DNA of 64,000 bases, from positions 96,867 through 160,866 of the forward strand of contig JARUPY010000314.1 of assembly GCA_029817715.1 (NCBI GenBank), read 5' to 3'. The first letter of the stretch is position 1. Every line of letters starts with the position of its first letter. The translations under genes and the position numbers were made by a program. A model generated the notes under the pieces. That model worked only from the letters and a program-made list of their open reading frames with translations. It was not told the DNA's origin and ran no database searches. This document shows positions 38,579 to 50,875 of the stretch, piece by piece. Origin of the DNA: Melastoma dodecandrum (taxonomy: Eukaryota; Streptophyta; Magnoliopsida; Myrtales; Melastomataceae).

Positions 38579-40444
38579 TTACTTGGGGCGGCATCTCCCG
38601 CCGGAGCGGCGGCCGGGGCCGGCTCGGCGGCCGGCGGCGGGGCGGCAACCGGCGGGGCGGCGGCGGGAGCCGGCGCCTCGGCGGGCCCGGCCGCGGCCGA
38701 CGGGGCGGGCTTGCTCTCCGCCGAGGCGGTCGGCTTCGGGTCCGGCAGGCCGTGGGCGATCTTGTCGAGGATCGCGGGCAGGTCGTCGGGCTCGGGCTTG
38801 AGGTCGCGGGCGTGGTTCCACTGGAACTGCGCCTCGAGCTTGTGGCCCGTGCGCCAGTAGGCGTCGCCGAGGTGGTCGTTGATGGTGGGATCGCCGGGCT
38901 TGAGCGTGATGGCGCGCTCGAGCTCCTTCACGGCGCCCGCGTAGTCGCCGAGCCGGTAGTCGGCCCAGCCAAGGCTGTCGACGATGAAGCCGTCCTCGGG
39001 CCGCAGCGCCACGGCCTTGCGCAGCATCTTGAAGGCCTCGTCGAGGTGCTCGCCCCGGTCCACCCAGGAATAGCCCAGATAGTTCAGCACCACGGGCTGG
39101 TCGGGGTTCAGCCGCAGCGCCTCCTGGAAGTCGGCCTCGGCCTTGGGCCACTGCTTGTCACGCTCGAAGGAGATGCCGCGGAAGTAATGCAGCGTCCAGG
39201 CGGCCTTGTCGCCCTTGGGCAGGGCATCGAGCGCCTGGCCGTAGGTGGCGGCGGCGGCGGCATATTGCTTCTGCTCGCGCTGGACGTTGCCGAGCGTGGT
39301 GAGGGCGTCGATGTCCTGCGGGCGCTTGGCGACGATGTCCTTGAGGTAGCGGATGGCGTCGTCGGGCTTGCCCATCACGTCGAGCGTGAGGCCGGTCTGC
39401 ACGTCGGCATTGTTGCGCAGCGCGCTCGTGTCGGGAACCTTGTTGTAGACCGCGATGGCCTGCTCGTTCTGCTTCAACCGCCCGTAGAGATCGGCGAGGG
39501 TGATGTCGGCGAGGGCGTTGGAGGGCGAGAGATAGAGCGAGAGCCGCAGGTAGATCATGGCGGCGAGTTCGTCGCCCTGCCGCCCGCCCGCCGCGCCGAG
39601 CCCGTAGAGCACCTCGGCGGCGCCCTCCTGGGCGGTCCTGATCAGGGGCTGGATGGGTTTGCCGGCGTTGATGTCGGCGATCAGCGCCTCGATCTGGGGA
39701 TGGTGCGGCAGGATCTCGCCGAAGGCGTTGAGCGCCCGCAGGGCCTCGTCCTTGGCGCCGTGGCGCGCCTCGAACCGCGCATAGGCGTCGACGAGGCGCA
39801 GGATCGTGTGGTCCTCGGCATAGGCGGTCTTGAAGCGCCGGGTCGCCTCGGGCAGGTCGTTGGCCATGTCGGCGATCAGGCCCGCATGGTAGTCGCGGAA
39901 CACCGTGAAGCCCGTGGTCGCGCAGCGCGTGGATGGCGCCGAGCGCCTTCTTCTCGTCGCCCTGGCCCGCATAGGACCAGGCGGCGAGCAGCGAGGCCGT
40001 GATGTCGTGCTCGCGGCCGGCGCCGCCCGAGCCGAATTCGCGCCGCGCCGCCACCCAGTGGCCGTCCTTCAGCTGGCCGATGCCCAGCACCATGTGGGCG
40101 AGGCCGTTCTTGGGGTCGGACTTGACGAGCCGGCGGGCGAAGTCGAGCGCGTCCTCGATGTCGCCGTTGGACAGCGCGGCCACGAAGGTGCGCTCGATCA
40201 ATTCGGGATTGCGCGGATCCGAGCGCAGCACTTCCTTGAAATAGGCGGCCGCGCCCTGGGTGTCGCGGTCGGCCCCCGCCACCAGCGCCGAAAGGTAATT
40301 GCCCGACACGCTGCCGCTGACGTCGGGCGGCGGCGGCAGGGCGATGGCCTCGCGCGCCAGGGCCGGGACGGTCACGGCGGTGCCCGCCAGCAGGATGACC
40401 GCGAGACGGGCCGCGGCGCGGCGCGAAAGGAAGGGGTCGGTCAC
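38579..40444 (-). CDS. Exported tetratricopeptide-repeat protein, frameshifted
   Basis: GTG start (VTDPFLSRRAAARLAVILLA) with a Sec signal peptide ending ALA, preceded by AAGG. About ten TPR units follow, including YLSALVAGADRDTQGAAAYF, DEKKALGAIHALRD, then after a break FTVFRDYHAGLIADMANDLP, GRLKQNEQAIAVYNKVPDTS, QALDALPKGDKAAWTLHYFR, FLNYLGYSW-like VLNYLGYSWVDRGEHLDEAF and VDSLGWADYRLGDYAGAVKE, and GDPTINDHLGDAYWRTGHKL. The C-terminus is Ala/Pro-rich. Breaks lie near 39908 and near the stop (about 38590), after which AAPK ends the protein. LGY.W.D.G repeats are typical of periplasmic or outer-membrane TPR proteins in Rhizobiales; partners are unknown. Confidence 0.78.
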
Positions 40445-40636
40445 GGGAACCTTGCAGATGGAGGAGGCGGCGTCCCGCCCCGCCGCGGGAGCGGGCACGC
40501 ATGTCGGCCGGGTGACGGTGGCGAGCGAAGATGTCTTTTTTGCGCGGGTGCCGCAAGGCCGGGCCGGGGCCCGGCGATTGACGGCGGACGGCGGCGCGGC
40601 TTTGCTCGCGCCACGACGAAACGGGACGGGACCGCC

Positions 40637-41626
40637 ATGGGCACCTTCAGGGCGCTGCGCATCGACAGGACGGAGGCCGGCCAGAGCGTCGGCGCCGTGG
40701 CCTTCGACGAGGCCGACCTCATGCCGGGCGACACGCTCGTGCGGATCACGCATTCGACCGTGAACTACAAGGACGGCCTCGCCATCACGGGCCGCTCGCC
40801 GGTGGTGCGGCGCTTCCCCATGATCCCGGGCGTCGATTTCGCCGGGATCGTCGAGGAGACGCGCCATCCGGACCTGAAGGCGGGCGACGCCGTCGTGCTG
40901 AACGGCTGGGGCGTCGGCGAGACGCATCTCGGCGCCTATGCGGAACGCGCCAGGGTGAAGGGCGGGTGGCTAGTGCCGCTGCCCGCGGCCTTCACGGCGG
41001 CCGACGCCATGGCGATCGGCACGGCGGGCTACACGGCCATGCTGGCGGTGATCGCCCTGGAGAAGCACGGGCTGACGCCCGCCCACGGCCCGGCGATCGT
41101 CACGGGCGCGGCGGGCGGCGTCGGCTCGGTCGCCATCGCGCTGCTGTCCCGGCTCGGCTGGCGGGTGATCGCCGCCACGGGCCGTCCGGAGGAGGAGGCC
41201 TTCCTGCGCGGCCTCGGCGCCGCCGAGATCGTGGGGCGCGACACGCTCTCGCAGCCCGGCCGGCCGCTCGGCAAGGAACGCTGGGCGGCGGGCATCGACG
41301 CCGTCGGGTCCCATACGCTGGCGAACGTCCTCGCCCAGACCGCCACGAACGGCGCGGTCGCGGCCTGCGGCCTGGCGCAGGGCCCCGACCTGCCGGCGAG
41401 CGTGATGCCCTTCATCCTGCGCGGCGTGTCGCTGCTCGGCATCGACAGTGTCATGGCGAGCCGGGAGCGCCGCATCGATGCCTGGAGCCGCCTGGCCCGC
41501 GACCTCGACCGCGACAAGCTGCGCGCGCTGACGACCACGATCGGCTTCGACGCGATCGTGCCCACCGCCCACGCCATCCTCGACGGCAGGGTGAGGGGGC
41601 GCGTGGTGGTGGAGATCGCCCGCTGA
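40637..41626 (+). CDS. acuI: Acrylyl-CoA reductase-type MDR oxidoreductase (AcuI/YhdH)
   Basis: A zinc-free medium-chain dehydrogenase. FRALRIDRTEAGQSVGAVAF, HSTVNYKDGLAITGRSPVVR, MIPGVDFAGIVEE, LNGWGVGETHLGAYAERARV, TAGYTAMLAVIALEKHGLTP, the NADPH loop VTGAAGGVGSVAIALLSRLG, ATGRPEEEAFLRGLGAAEIV and LRGVSLLGIDSVM are the AcuI/YhdH signature. Family members reduce acrylyl-CoA to propionyl-CoA with NADPH, detoxifying acrylate or finishing DMSP or 3-hydroxypropionate breakdown. The propionyl-CoA synthetase elsewhere in this window uses the same metabolite, but a functional link is only a guess. The frame is intact, 329 aa. Confidence 0.88.
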   Translation: MGTFRALRIDRTEAGQSVGAVAFDEADLMPGDTLVRITHSTVNYKDGLAITGRSPVVRRFPMIPGVDFAGIVEETRHPDLKAGDAVVLNGWGVGETHLGAYAERARVKGGWLVPLPAAFTAADAMAIGTAGYTAMLAVIALEKHGLTPAHGPAIVTGAAGGVGSVAIALLSRLGWRVIAATGRPEEEAFLRGLGAAEIVGRDTLSQPGRPLGKERWAAGIDAVGSHTLANVLAQTATNGAVAACGLAQGPDLPASVMPFILRGVSLLGIDSVMASRERRIDAWSRLARDLDRDKLRALTTTIGFDAIVPTAHAILDGRVRGRVVVEIAR

Positions 41627-41741
41627 TCACCGCTCCGCCGCGGCCCGGGCGAGCCGATTCGGGCAAGGCCCCGAACGCTGGTCAACGGTGCCGGTCGCCC
41701 GTCGAGCGCGATGCGAAGCCCTGCCTGTTCGGATGCGTCCG

Positions 41742-41780
41742 TTGACCCTATCGGCTCCGGTGGGTATGATTTTGTTATAC
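41742..41780 (+). promoter_or_regulatory. mazEF promoter with overlapping palindromic operator
   Basis: TTGACC (41742-41747), exactly 17 nt, TATGAT (41765-41770) is the best sigma-70-type match in the window. GTATGATTTTGTTATAC (41764-41780) overlaps the -10 and has inverted GTAT/ATAC ends, suitable for autorepression by the antitoxin. Confidence 0.6.
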
Positions 41781-41802
41781 ACCCTCGGTCGCGAGATCGC
41801 CC

Positions 41803-42057
41803 ATGCCCGTCGCCCGCATCAGGAAGCTCGGTGGCTCCATCGCCCTGACCATTCCCGCCCCCATCGCGCGGGAGGTGAACCTCGAAGCCGACATGGACGT
41901 CACCATTCAGGTCGAGAACGACGCGCTGATCGTCAGGCGCGCCAGGACGCGCCGCACGCTTCGGGACTTCCTGGCAGAATGCGACCTGACTGCGCCCGCG
42001 TCGACGGAACTGGCCGCCTTCGATGCTGCGCCGAAGGTCGGCGACGAGATGGTGTAG
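41803..42057 (+). CDS. mazE: AbrB/MazE-type antitoxin
   Basis: MPVARIRKLGGSIALTIPAP and IAREVNLEADMDVTIQVEND form the swapped-hairpin AbrB/SpoVT DNA-binding domain (R.LGGS.A.TIP....). The C-terminal half (RRTLRDFLAECDLTAPASTE) is the acidic segment that would wrap around the toxin. It acts as antitoxin and as autorepressor of its promoter, consistent with the palindrome over the -10. The 84-residue frame is intact. The toxin gene begins 125 nt downstream, whereas such pairs usually overlap or nearly touch. Confidence 0.82.
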   Translation: MPVARIRKLGGSIALTIPAPIAREVNLEADMDVTIQVENDALIVRRARTRRTLRDFLAECDLTAPASTELAAFDAAPKVGDEMV

Positions 42058-42182
42058 AGCAGACCGCGTCTCCGTGGGACGCTCTGATCGCCTCGCGGCG
42101 CCTACAACAACAGCGACCTGAATCGGTCGGCGCGAGCCAGGGCGAGCGGAGAGAGTTCCGAGGATTGGAACGGGAGCCTGTC

Positions 42183-42515
42183 GTGCGGCGAGGCGATATC
42201 TGGCACATCGATCTCGATCCTTCCTCGGGGCGGGAGATGGAGGGACCCCACTTCGTCCTGATCCTGACGCACGATGACTTCAACCATGCGTTCCGCATGC
42301 CCGGTGTCGTTCCGATCTCGACGGGCGGCCGGTTCGACCGCGAGAAAGGCTTCTCGGTGAGCCTGACGGGTGCCGGGACGCGCACCACGGGGGTGGTCTG
42401 CTGCTCGCAGTATCGCACGCTCGACATTCGCAGTCGCTCCGGCCGGTTCGTCGAGCGCGCACCGGCCTTCATCGTCGACGAAGCGCTCGAACGCGTTCTC
42501 TCTACCCTGGAGTGA
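42183..42515 (+). CDS. mazF: MazF/PemK-family endoribonuclease toxin
   Basis: GTG start after GGGAG; the product opens with VRRGDIWHIDLDPSSGREME, and RRGDIWxIDLDP with GxExxGPHFVLIL is the MazF/PemK fold signature. GVVPISTGGRF and FSVSLTGAGTRTTGVVCCSQ, continuing YRTLDIRSR, carry the conserved QxRxLDxR segment involved in RNA cleavage. The 110-residue length is normal and the frame intact. An in-frame TTG at 42165 is an alternative start. The product is a sequence-specific mRNA interferase held inactive by the upstream MazE. Confidence 0.85.
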   Translation: MRRGDIWHIDLDPSSGREMEGPHFVLILTHDDFNHAFRMPGVVPISTGGRFDREKGFSVSLTGAGTRTTGVVCCSQYRTLDIRSRSGRFVERAPAFIVDEALERVLSTLE

Positions 42516-42550
42516 CGCCGCTACCGCTCGGCCCCATCCGCTCTCCGCCT

Positions 42551-42679
42551 GTCATTCCGGGGCGAGCGGAGTGAGAGCCCGGGATCTGAAAGCCGCAACC
42601 TTGCAGCAGAAGCCCATGGCGCCGTGCGGATCCCGCACGGCGCGAGGTCTGGCGTCCGGGCTCTCGCTCCGGAATGACG
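42551..42679. repeat. Palindromic intergenic repeat (GTCATTCCGGGGCGAGCG type)
   Basis: The left arm GTCATTCCGGGGCGAGCGGA (continuing GTGAGAGCCCGG) mirrors the right arm CCGGGCTCTCGCTCCGGAAT (continuing GAC). The centre contains a second short palindrome, GCCGTGCGGATCCCGCACGGC. It lies between mazF and the convergent Sua5 gene. Elements with this string are frequent in Rhizobiales intergenic DNA. Confidence 0.65.
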
Positions 42680-42735
42680 GTAGTCGAAAAAGCCGACCCG
42701 ACGTCACACTGGACGATCAAATGGACGACCCCGGA

Positions 42736-43715
42736 TCACCGCTCCGCCGCGGCCCGGGCGAGCGTGTCCCGGATCGCCTCGCCGAGGCCCTCCGGCGGGA
42801 TCGGCGCCACCGCGATCGCGCCCTGCCCGGCCCGCAGGTCGTCGAGGCTCCGCAGGAAACCGAAGAGGTTCGCGGCCGCCTCGGCGAGGTCGCGGCGCCG
42901 CGACAGGTCGAGCACCGGGCCGCCCTGCCCGGCGAAGCGTCCCCCGAAGTCGAGCCCGGCCTCGCCCGGCCGGAGCGCCTCGGCGTCGAGCCGCACGGCG
43001 GCGCGGGGCGCGTAATGGGACAGCAGCATGCCGGGCGCGACCGTGGGACCGCCCGGCGCCGGCGCCTCCAGCCTCCGGCCCAGCACCGGCCTCGATCGCT
43101 TCCCGCGTCACGCCCGCCCGGCCGCAGCAGCGCCGGGGCGCCGAGGCAGGACACGATGGTGGATTCCACCCCGACCGCCGTCGCGCCGCCGTCCAGCACC
43201 GCGTCGATGCGGCCGTCGAGGTCCCCGAGCACATGGGCCGCCGCCGTCGGGCTGATCCGGCCCGAGCGGTTGGCCGAGGTGGGCGCGGCGACCGGCAGGC
43301 CGGCAGCGGCGATCAAGGCGCGGGCGACCGGATGGGCGGGCACGCGCAGCGCGACGCTGTCGAGGCCCGCGCGGGCGAGGTCCGACACCGTGCAGGCGGG
43401 CGCCGCCGGCACCACCAGGGTCAGGGGGCCGGGCCAGAAGGCGGCCGCCAGGGCGAGGGCGTCGGGGCCGAAACTCCCCTGCCCCCGCGCGGCGTCGAGA
43501 TCCGCCACATGGGCGATGAGGGGGTTGAAGCGGGGCCGGCCCTTGGCGGCGTAGATGCCCGCCACGGCCTCGGCCCCGCGCGCATCGGCGCCGAGCCCGT
43601 AGACGGTCTCGGTCGGAAACGCGACGAGGCGCCCCTCGCGGAGCGCGGCGGCGGCGGCGGCGATCCCGGCGGGATCCGCGGCGAGGCGGAGCGTCGGTCG
43701 GATATCCTGCGTCAT
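42736..43715 (-). CDS. Sua5-type L-threonylcarbamoyladenylate synthase, frameshifted
   Basis: The enzyme makes threonylcarbamoyl-AMP from threonine, bicarbonate and ATP for tRNA t6A37. The YrdC domain has LVAFPTETVYGLGADARGAE, AAKGRPRFNPLIAHVADLDA, FWPGPLTLVVPAAP, ALRVPAHPVARALIAAAGLP and APTSANRSGRISPT. The C-terminal Sua5 domain (APGMLLSHYAPRAAVRLDAE, GFLRSLDDLRAGQGAIAVAP) is in another frame: at least two indels lie near 43085-43120 at RPGG/VTREAIEA. Having both domains makes it Sua5 (TsaC2) rather than short TsaC. Corrected length is about 325. Confidence 0.88.
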
Positions 43716-43832
43716 GCGGCGTCCTGCGCCCGCTCACCGCCGCATGCGCGGGGATGAGCGCGGAAGCATCTCACCTCGCATGGTCGCGTGCCGCGCGTCC
43801 AGGCTCGGCGAGCTGTTCCTGGAAAGCGGAAA

Positions 43833-43862
43833 GGCCGCCCGCCCCTCGCGGGGCGGGCGGCC
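43833..43862 (-). terminator. Intrinsic terminator of the atp operon
   Basis: A perfect 13-bp stem, GGCCGCCCGCCCC (43833-43845) with GGGGCGGGCGGCC (43850-43862), and a 4-nt loop. On the minus strand it begins 28 nt after the atpC stop and is followed by TTTCCGCTTTCC. Confidence 0.85.
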
Positions 43863-43889
43863 TCGGTCGGTTTCGATGAGGCGGCGGGG

Positions 43890-44295
43890 TCAGACCGCCA
43901 GGGCGGCCCGCAGCTCCTGGAGCTGGTTCAGCTTCTCGGTGGCGAGCCGGCGTCCCTCCTCGGTCGAGGCGTCGGCGACGTCGTCCTGCGCGTCCTTGAT
44001 CTCGGCGTCGAGCTTGGCGGCGTCGAGTTGCTCCACCGGGACGGAGCTCTCGGCCAGGATCGTCAGGCCCGTCGGCGCCACGTCGGCGGAAGCCGCCGCG
44101 CACGAAAGAGGCGCTGCGACCGGCCGCCGGTCTCCGTCACGGTGACGATGCCCGGGCTTCAGCGTCGTCATGACCGGCGCGTGATCCTTCATGACCGTCA
44201 GCTCGCCCTCAGACCCCGGCACAACGACCGACTCGACCTCGCCCGTGAAGAGCAGGCGCTCGGGCGACACGAGTTCGAACGGAAAGGCGGCCCAT
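43890..44295 (-). CDS. atpC: ATP synthase F1 epsilon subunit, several indels
   Basis: Epsilon is part of the central stalk and regulates F1. PFELVSPERLLFTGEVESVV, VPGSEGELTVMKDHAPVMTT, ADVAPTGLTILAESSVPVEQ and the C-terminal helical EEGRRLATEKLNQLQELRAA identify it. At least four extra single bases disturb the frame: a G right after the ATG at 44295 (ATGGG), one near 44150 in a C/G run, one in TTT near 44107 and one in CC near 44095. Removing them yields a protein of about 133 residues that starts MAAFPFELV, the family norm. It is last in atpHAGDC and is followed by a strong terminator. Confidence 0.93.
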
Positions 44296-44368
44296 CTCAC
44301 ATCCCTTGCGAAAAGCGCGGCGCCGCCCGAAGGCGCGCCGCGCGGCGTGTCATCTCGAAAGCGCGGCG

Positions 44369-46915
<2,547 letters not shown>

Positions 46916-48445
46916 TCAGGCGAAGGCCTTGGTGTAGCCCTCGATGACGCCCTTCAGCTTGCCGGCGGAATCGTCGCTGAGGTCCTTCGAGGTGCGGATC
47001 GCGTCGAGCAGCGGCATGTGGCTGGAGCGCAGCAGCGCGAGCAGCCCGTCCTCGTAGGCGCGGATCCGGTTCACCGGCAGCGTGTCGAGATAGCCGTTCA
47101 CGCCCGCGTAGATCACGCAGACCTGCTCTTCCATCTTCAGCGGCGAGAACTGCGGCTGCTTCAGGAGTTCGGTCAGGCGCGAGCCGCGGTTCAGCAGGCG
47201 CTGGGTCGTGGCGTCGAGGTCGGAGCCGAACTGCGCGAAGGCCGCCATCTCGCGGTACTGCGCGAGCTCGCCCTTGATCTTGCCGGCGACCTTCTTCATC
47301 GCCTTGGTCTGGGCGGCGGAGCCGACGCGCGACACCGACAGGCCGACGTTCACGGCGGGGCGGATGCCCTGATAGAACAGGTCGGTCTCGAGGAAGATCT
47401 GGCCGTCCGTGATGGAGATCACGTTGGTGGGGATATAGGCCGACACGTCGTTGGCCTGGGTCTCCACCACCGGCAGGGCGGTCAGCGAGCCGTTGCCGCG
47501 CTCGTCGTTGAGCTTGGCGGCGCGCTCCAGCAGGCGGGAGTGCAGGTAGAACACGTCGCCCGGATAGGCTTCGCGGCCCGGCGGACGGCGCAGCAACAGC
47601 GACATCTGGCGGTAGGCGACGGCCTGCTTGGACAGGTCGTCATAGATGATCAGGGCGTGCATGCCGTTGTCGCGGAAGAACTCGCCCATGGCGCAGCCCG
47701 CGAAGGGCGCCAGGAACTGCATGGGGGCCGGGTCGGAGGCCGTGGCGGCCACCACGATGGAATATTCCATCGCGCCCTGCTCTTCCAGCACCTTCACCAG
47801 CTGGGCGACGGTGGAGCGCTTCTGGCCGACCGCGACGTAGACGCAGTAGAGCTTGGCGCCCTCGTCGGTGCCCTGGTTGATGGCCTTCTGGTTCAGGATG
47901 GCGTCGAGCGCCACGGCGGTCTTGCCGGTCTGGCGGTCGCCGATGATGAGCTCGCGCTGGCCGCGGCCGATCGGGATCAGGGCGTCGATGGCCTTGAGGC
48001 CGGTCGCCATCGGCTCGTTGACCGACTTGCGGGGGATGATGCCGGGGGCCTTGACGTCGACGCGGGCGCGCTTGGCGGCGTGGATGGGGCCCTTGCCGTC
48101 GATCGGGTTGCCGAGCGCGTCGACGACGCGGCCGAGCAGTTCCTTGCCGACCGGCACGTCCACGATGGCGCCCGTGCGCTTGACGGTCTGGCCCTCGCCG
48201 ATCTCGCGGTCCGAGCCGAAGATCACGATGCCGACATTGTCGGCTTCGAGGTTCAGCGCCATGCCGCGCACGCCGGTCTCGAACTCGACCATCTCGCCGG
48301 CCTGGACGTTGTCGAGGCCGTAGATGCGGGCGATGCCGTCGCCGACGGAAAGCACCTGGCCGACCTCGGTGACCTCGGCCTCGGTGCCGAAGTTCTGGAT
48401 CTCCCGCTTGAGGATGTCGGAAATCTCAGCAGCGCGGATGTCCAT
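46916..48445 (-). CDS. atpA: ATP synthase F1 alpha subunit
   Basis: The non-catalytic nucleotide-binding subunit. The start [20 protein letters not shown] is typical; next come [20 protein letters not shown], Walker [81 protein letters not shown] and [20 protein letters not shown]. Length is 509 with an intact frame. The ATG overlaps the atpH stop by 1 nt (TGATG). Confidence 0.97.
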   Translation of the reverse strand: MDIRAAEISDILKREIQNFGTEAEVTEVGQVLSVGDGIARIYGLDNVQAGEMVEFETGVRGMALNLEADNVGIVIFGSDREIGEGQTVKRTGAIVDVPVGKELLGRVVDALGNPIDGKGPIHAAKRARVDVKAPGIIPRKSVNEPMATGLKAIDALIPIGRGQRELIIGDRQTGKTAVALDAILNQKAINQGTDEGAKLYCVYVAVGQKRSTVAQLVKVLEEQGAMEYSIVVAATASDPAPMQFLAPFAGCAMGEFFRDNGMHALIIYDDLSKQAVAYRQMSLLLRRPPGREAYPGDVFYLHSRLLERAAKLNDERGNGSLTALPVVETQANDVSAYIPTNVISITDGQIFLETDLFYQGIRPAVNVGLSVSRVGSAAQTKAMKKVAGKIKGELAQYREMAAFAQFGSDLDATTQRLLNRGSRLTELLKQPQFSPLKMEEQVCVIYAGVNGYLDTLPVNRIRAYEDGLLALLRSSHMPLLDAIRTSKDLSDDSAGKLKGVIEGYTKAFA

Positions 48446-49009
48446 CAGCCGACCTCTTTCATGCGTGTGCGGATTGAGTTGAGCTTGGTCTTGATCGAGG
48501 CGTCGACCATGCGGCTCCCGAGCCGCACGACGATGCCGCCGATGATCTCGGGATCGACCTTCACGTCGAGCACGACGCTCTTGCCGCCCGTCGCCTCGGC
48601 GAGGGACCGCTTCAGGGCCTCGAGCTCGGCGTCGCCGAGCGGCGCCGCCACGGTGACCTCGGCGCGCGACACGCCGCGGTCGGCGTCGTCGAGCGCCAGA
48701 TAGTCCCGGATCATGCTGCGCACCCGCGAAGAGGCGGCGCTTGGAGGCCACGAGCAGCAGGAAGTTGGCGGTGAGCCCGGTGATGCCGACGCGCTCCAGG
48801 ACGGCCTTCAGCGCGCGGGACTGGTCCTCGGCCGAGAAGGCCGGGCTGCGCACCAGGAGTTGCAGGTCGGGATTGGACTGGACCAGGGCGTCGAAGCTCT
48901 TCAGCTCCTCGGCGACGCGGTCGATGGAACGCGAATCCTTGGCCAGCGAGAACAGGGCGGAGGCATAGCGGCCAGCCATCCCGGATACGATGGTTTCGGC
49001 ATCGGCCAC
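48445..49009 (-). CDS. atpH: ATP synthase F1 delta subunit, one frameshift
   Basis: Delta tethers the F1 head to the peripheral stalk. [40 protein letters not shown] and LVASKRRLF form the N-terminal helical bundle; the C-terminal part ([55 protein letters not shown]) is in another frame. One extra G near 48727-48731 explains the break and gives 187 residues. It is the first gene of atpHAGDC; the Fo genes are not in the window, as usual for alphaproteobacteria, where the F1 and Fo operons are separate. Confidence 0.94.
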
Positions 49010-49260
49010 GGCGTTTCACCCTCGACGAAAACGGTCCAGCGTGTTCCGGGGGCAACGGCGTCCGCCAACCCCGACACCATGGGAGCCATGGATTGCCGCT
49101 GTTGCAATCACAACCGATGAGGTCGTTGCAGGCCGGGGACTAACATAGCGGTCTGGCCCGTGCAAGCACGCGGCACCCTCTAAACGCCCGGGAACGGGCC
49201 AGGGTGTGAACAGGAAAGCGGCAGCGTCGTGGCGAATCTGCCGCCGCGGCGCGGCGGCCG

Positions 49261-50563
49261 TCAGGCCGGCTCTCGGCCTTCCGGCCCGGCCGGCCGAGGC
49301 CCTCGGCCCCGCCAGGCCAGGAAGGCCCGTTTGGCGGCGGCGCGCAGGCCCCGGGCCGCGCGTTCGGCCGCCACCGCGGCCGCGAAAGGCCCGGGGCGGC
49401 CGGGCCGGAGCGAGACCGCGACGTCGAGCAGGCGCAGCCGGTCGCGCCAGAGCCGGTCGATCATCGGATGGTCCGGAACCGCACAGGAATCGGTGAGGTC
49501 GACGTCCTCGCCCGCCGCCTCCGTGATGCGGAGCACGAGCTGCACGCCGGGCGAGAAGCGCGCCAGGTCTTCCCGGTAGGCGATCTTCCACAGGTAATCG
49601 GCGCGGCCGGCCCGGAGGATCCGCGCCATGGCGATGGGGTTGCCGTCGAGCGTCAGGGCGTCGACGCGGCGGCACAGGCCGCGCCGCGCCAGCAGCCGCG
49701 TCAGGCCCCGCAGGAAGGCGGTCCGGTCCGGCCGGGCCAGGAAGGCGGTTCCCGCCCTGCCCTTCCATCCCGCGGCTTCGAGCGCGAGGAAGCCTTCGAC
49801 GCCCTGCCGCAGCGCCTCCCCCTCCCGGGCCACGGCATGGGCGAGGACGCCCCGTTCGGCGAGGCGCCGGCCCTGGCGGCGCAGTTCCTTGGCGCCCTTC
49901 GGCGACAGGGCCGCCAGGCCCGCCCGGGGCGAGCCGCGGCGCAGGACGGCCCGGTCCCAGGCCGCGAGCGCGCGGAGCTCGAGGCCGGCCTCGGCCGCGA
50001 CGGCCCGCAGGACGCGGGCGGTCGGCCCCTCGGCCGGCAGGGCCCGGAGCACCAGGCCGCAGCCGCCGCCGCGGCCCCGGCCCGCCCGCAGCAGCAGGTG
50101 CCGGAGCGCGGAGGCCGCCCGCTCCCGGTCGAGCAGCGGCATGGCGTTGGCCGACAGATCGTGGAACCAGGCGGAGGCCAGGCGGCCGGGGAGGCCCCGC
50201 CGCCGCGCGACGGCGCAGACGCCCACCAGATGCTCCGGCGCCCGCGCGGCGTCGGACCAGGCGAAGAGGAAGGAGACGCCCGAGCCCGCCCCGAGGTGCC
50301 GGGCGGCCCGCGAGGGCGAAATCGGGATCGAGGGACGGGTTGGGCTCCAGCGCCCGGCCGGCGAGCCGGAGCCAGGCCTCGCGGTGGCGGCCGGCCGCCT
50401 CGGCGTCGAGCCGGTCGACCACGGCGGCGTCGGTCGATGCCGTGGCGGGCGTCGCGGGGCGCGCCGCGACCGTCGGCGGGGACCCGCCCGGCAGGGCCCA
50501 GGCGATGCGGGCCGGGCGGTGGCGCGCGGAGGCGGACGGGAAGGGCCAGGGCGGCAGGAACAT
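49261..50563 (-). CDS. GNAT/CelD-like acyltransferase-fold protein, one frameshift
   Basis: MFLPPWPFPSASARHRPARI opens a protein of about 433 residues. WLRLAGRALEPNPSLDPDFA, GVCAVARRRGLPGRL, a core with AAVAAEAGLELRALAAWDRA, LRRQGRRLAERGVLAHAVAR and FLALEAAGWKGRAGTAFLAR, then DALTLDGNPIAMARILRAGR and ADYLWKIAYREDLARFSPGV match the BioF2/CelD-type GNAT proteins, which include cellulose-biosynthesis CelD and FemAB-like proteins. W-K-A-Y-...-FSPG is the conserved acceptor region. The frame changes near 50307-50320. Substrate and pathway are unknown; a cell-surface role is plausible for the family. It lies 250 nt upstream of atpH on the same strand. Confidence 0.7.
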
Positions 50564-50875
50564 CACCGGCACAGTCTCCAGGCCCGTGCCCCCGACAGCC
50601 GGGGCTCGACGGACCCGTCCCGGAAACGGCGCGTTTTCCGCGTCGTCGCGACACGGCCTCCCGCCCGCTCCACGGACGCGCCGGCGCCGGTTCACGATCC
50701 GGGCCAGCGCCGCGGGCGACGGGCGCGGCGGGTCCACGAGATCACGGCAGCCCTCAAGGAAGGCTTAAGCCGCCGGGCCGCCGGGGCGATCGGGGGTGAG
50801 GCGGAGCCGGCGTTGGTATATGCCCTCGCGACAGCCCGGGGCCCCGCGCCCCGAACCGCCGCAACGGAGGCCGCC
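50564..50875. other. Divergent intergenic region, GNAT gene / psuG
   Basis: The 312 bp must hold both promoters. TATATG at 50817-50822 is a possible -10 for psuG, without a clear -35. I see no ORF or repeat here. Confidence 0.3.

Noticed and set aside
46916..49009. Apparent AtpH-AtpA fusion of 697 codons
   Set aside because: The fusion arises from an extra G in atpH. The atpH stop and atpA start are both present in the standard overlapping arrangement.
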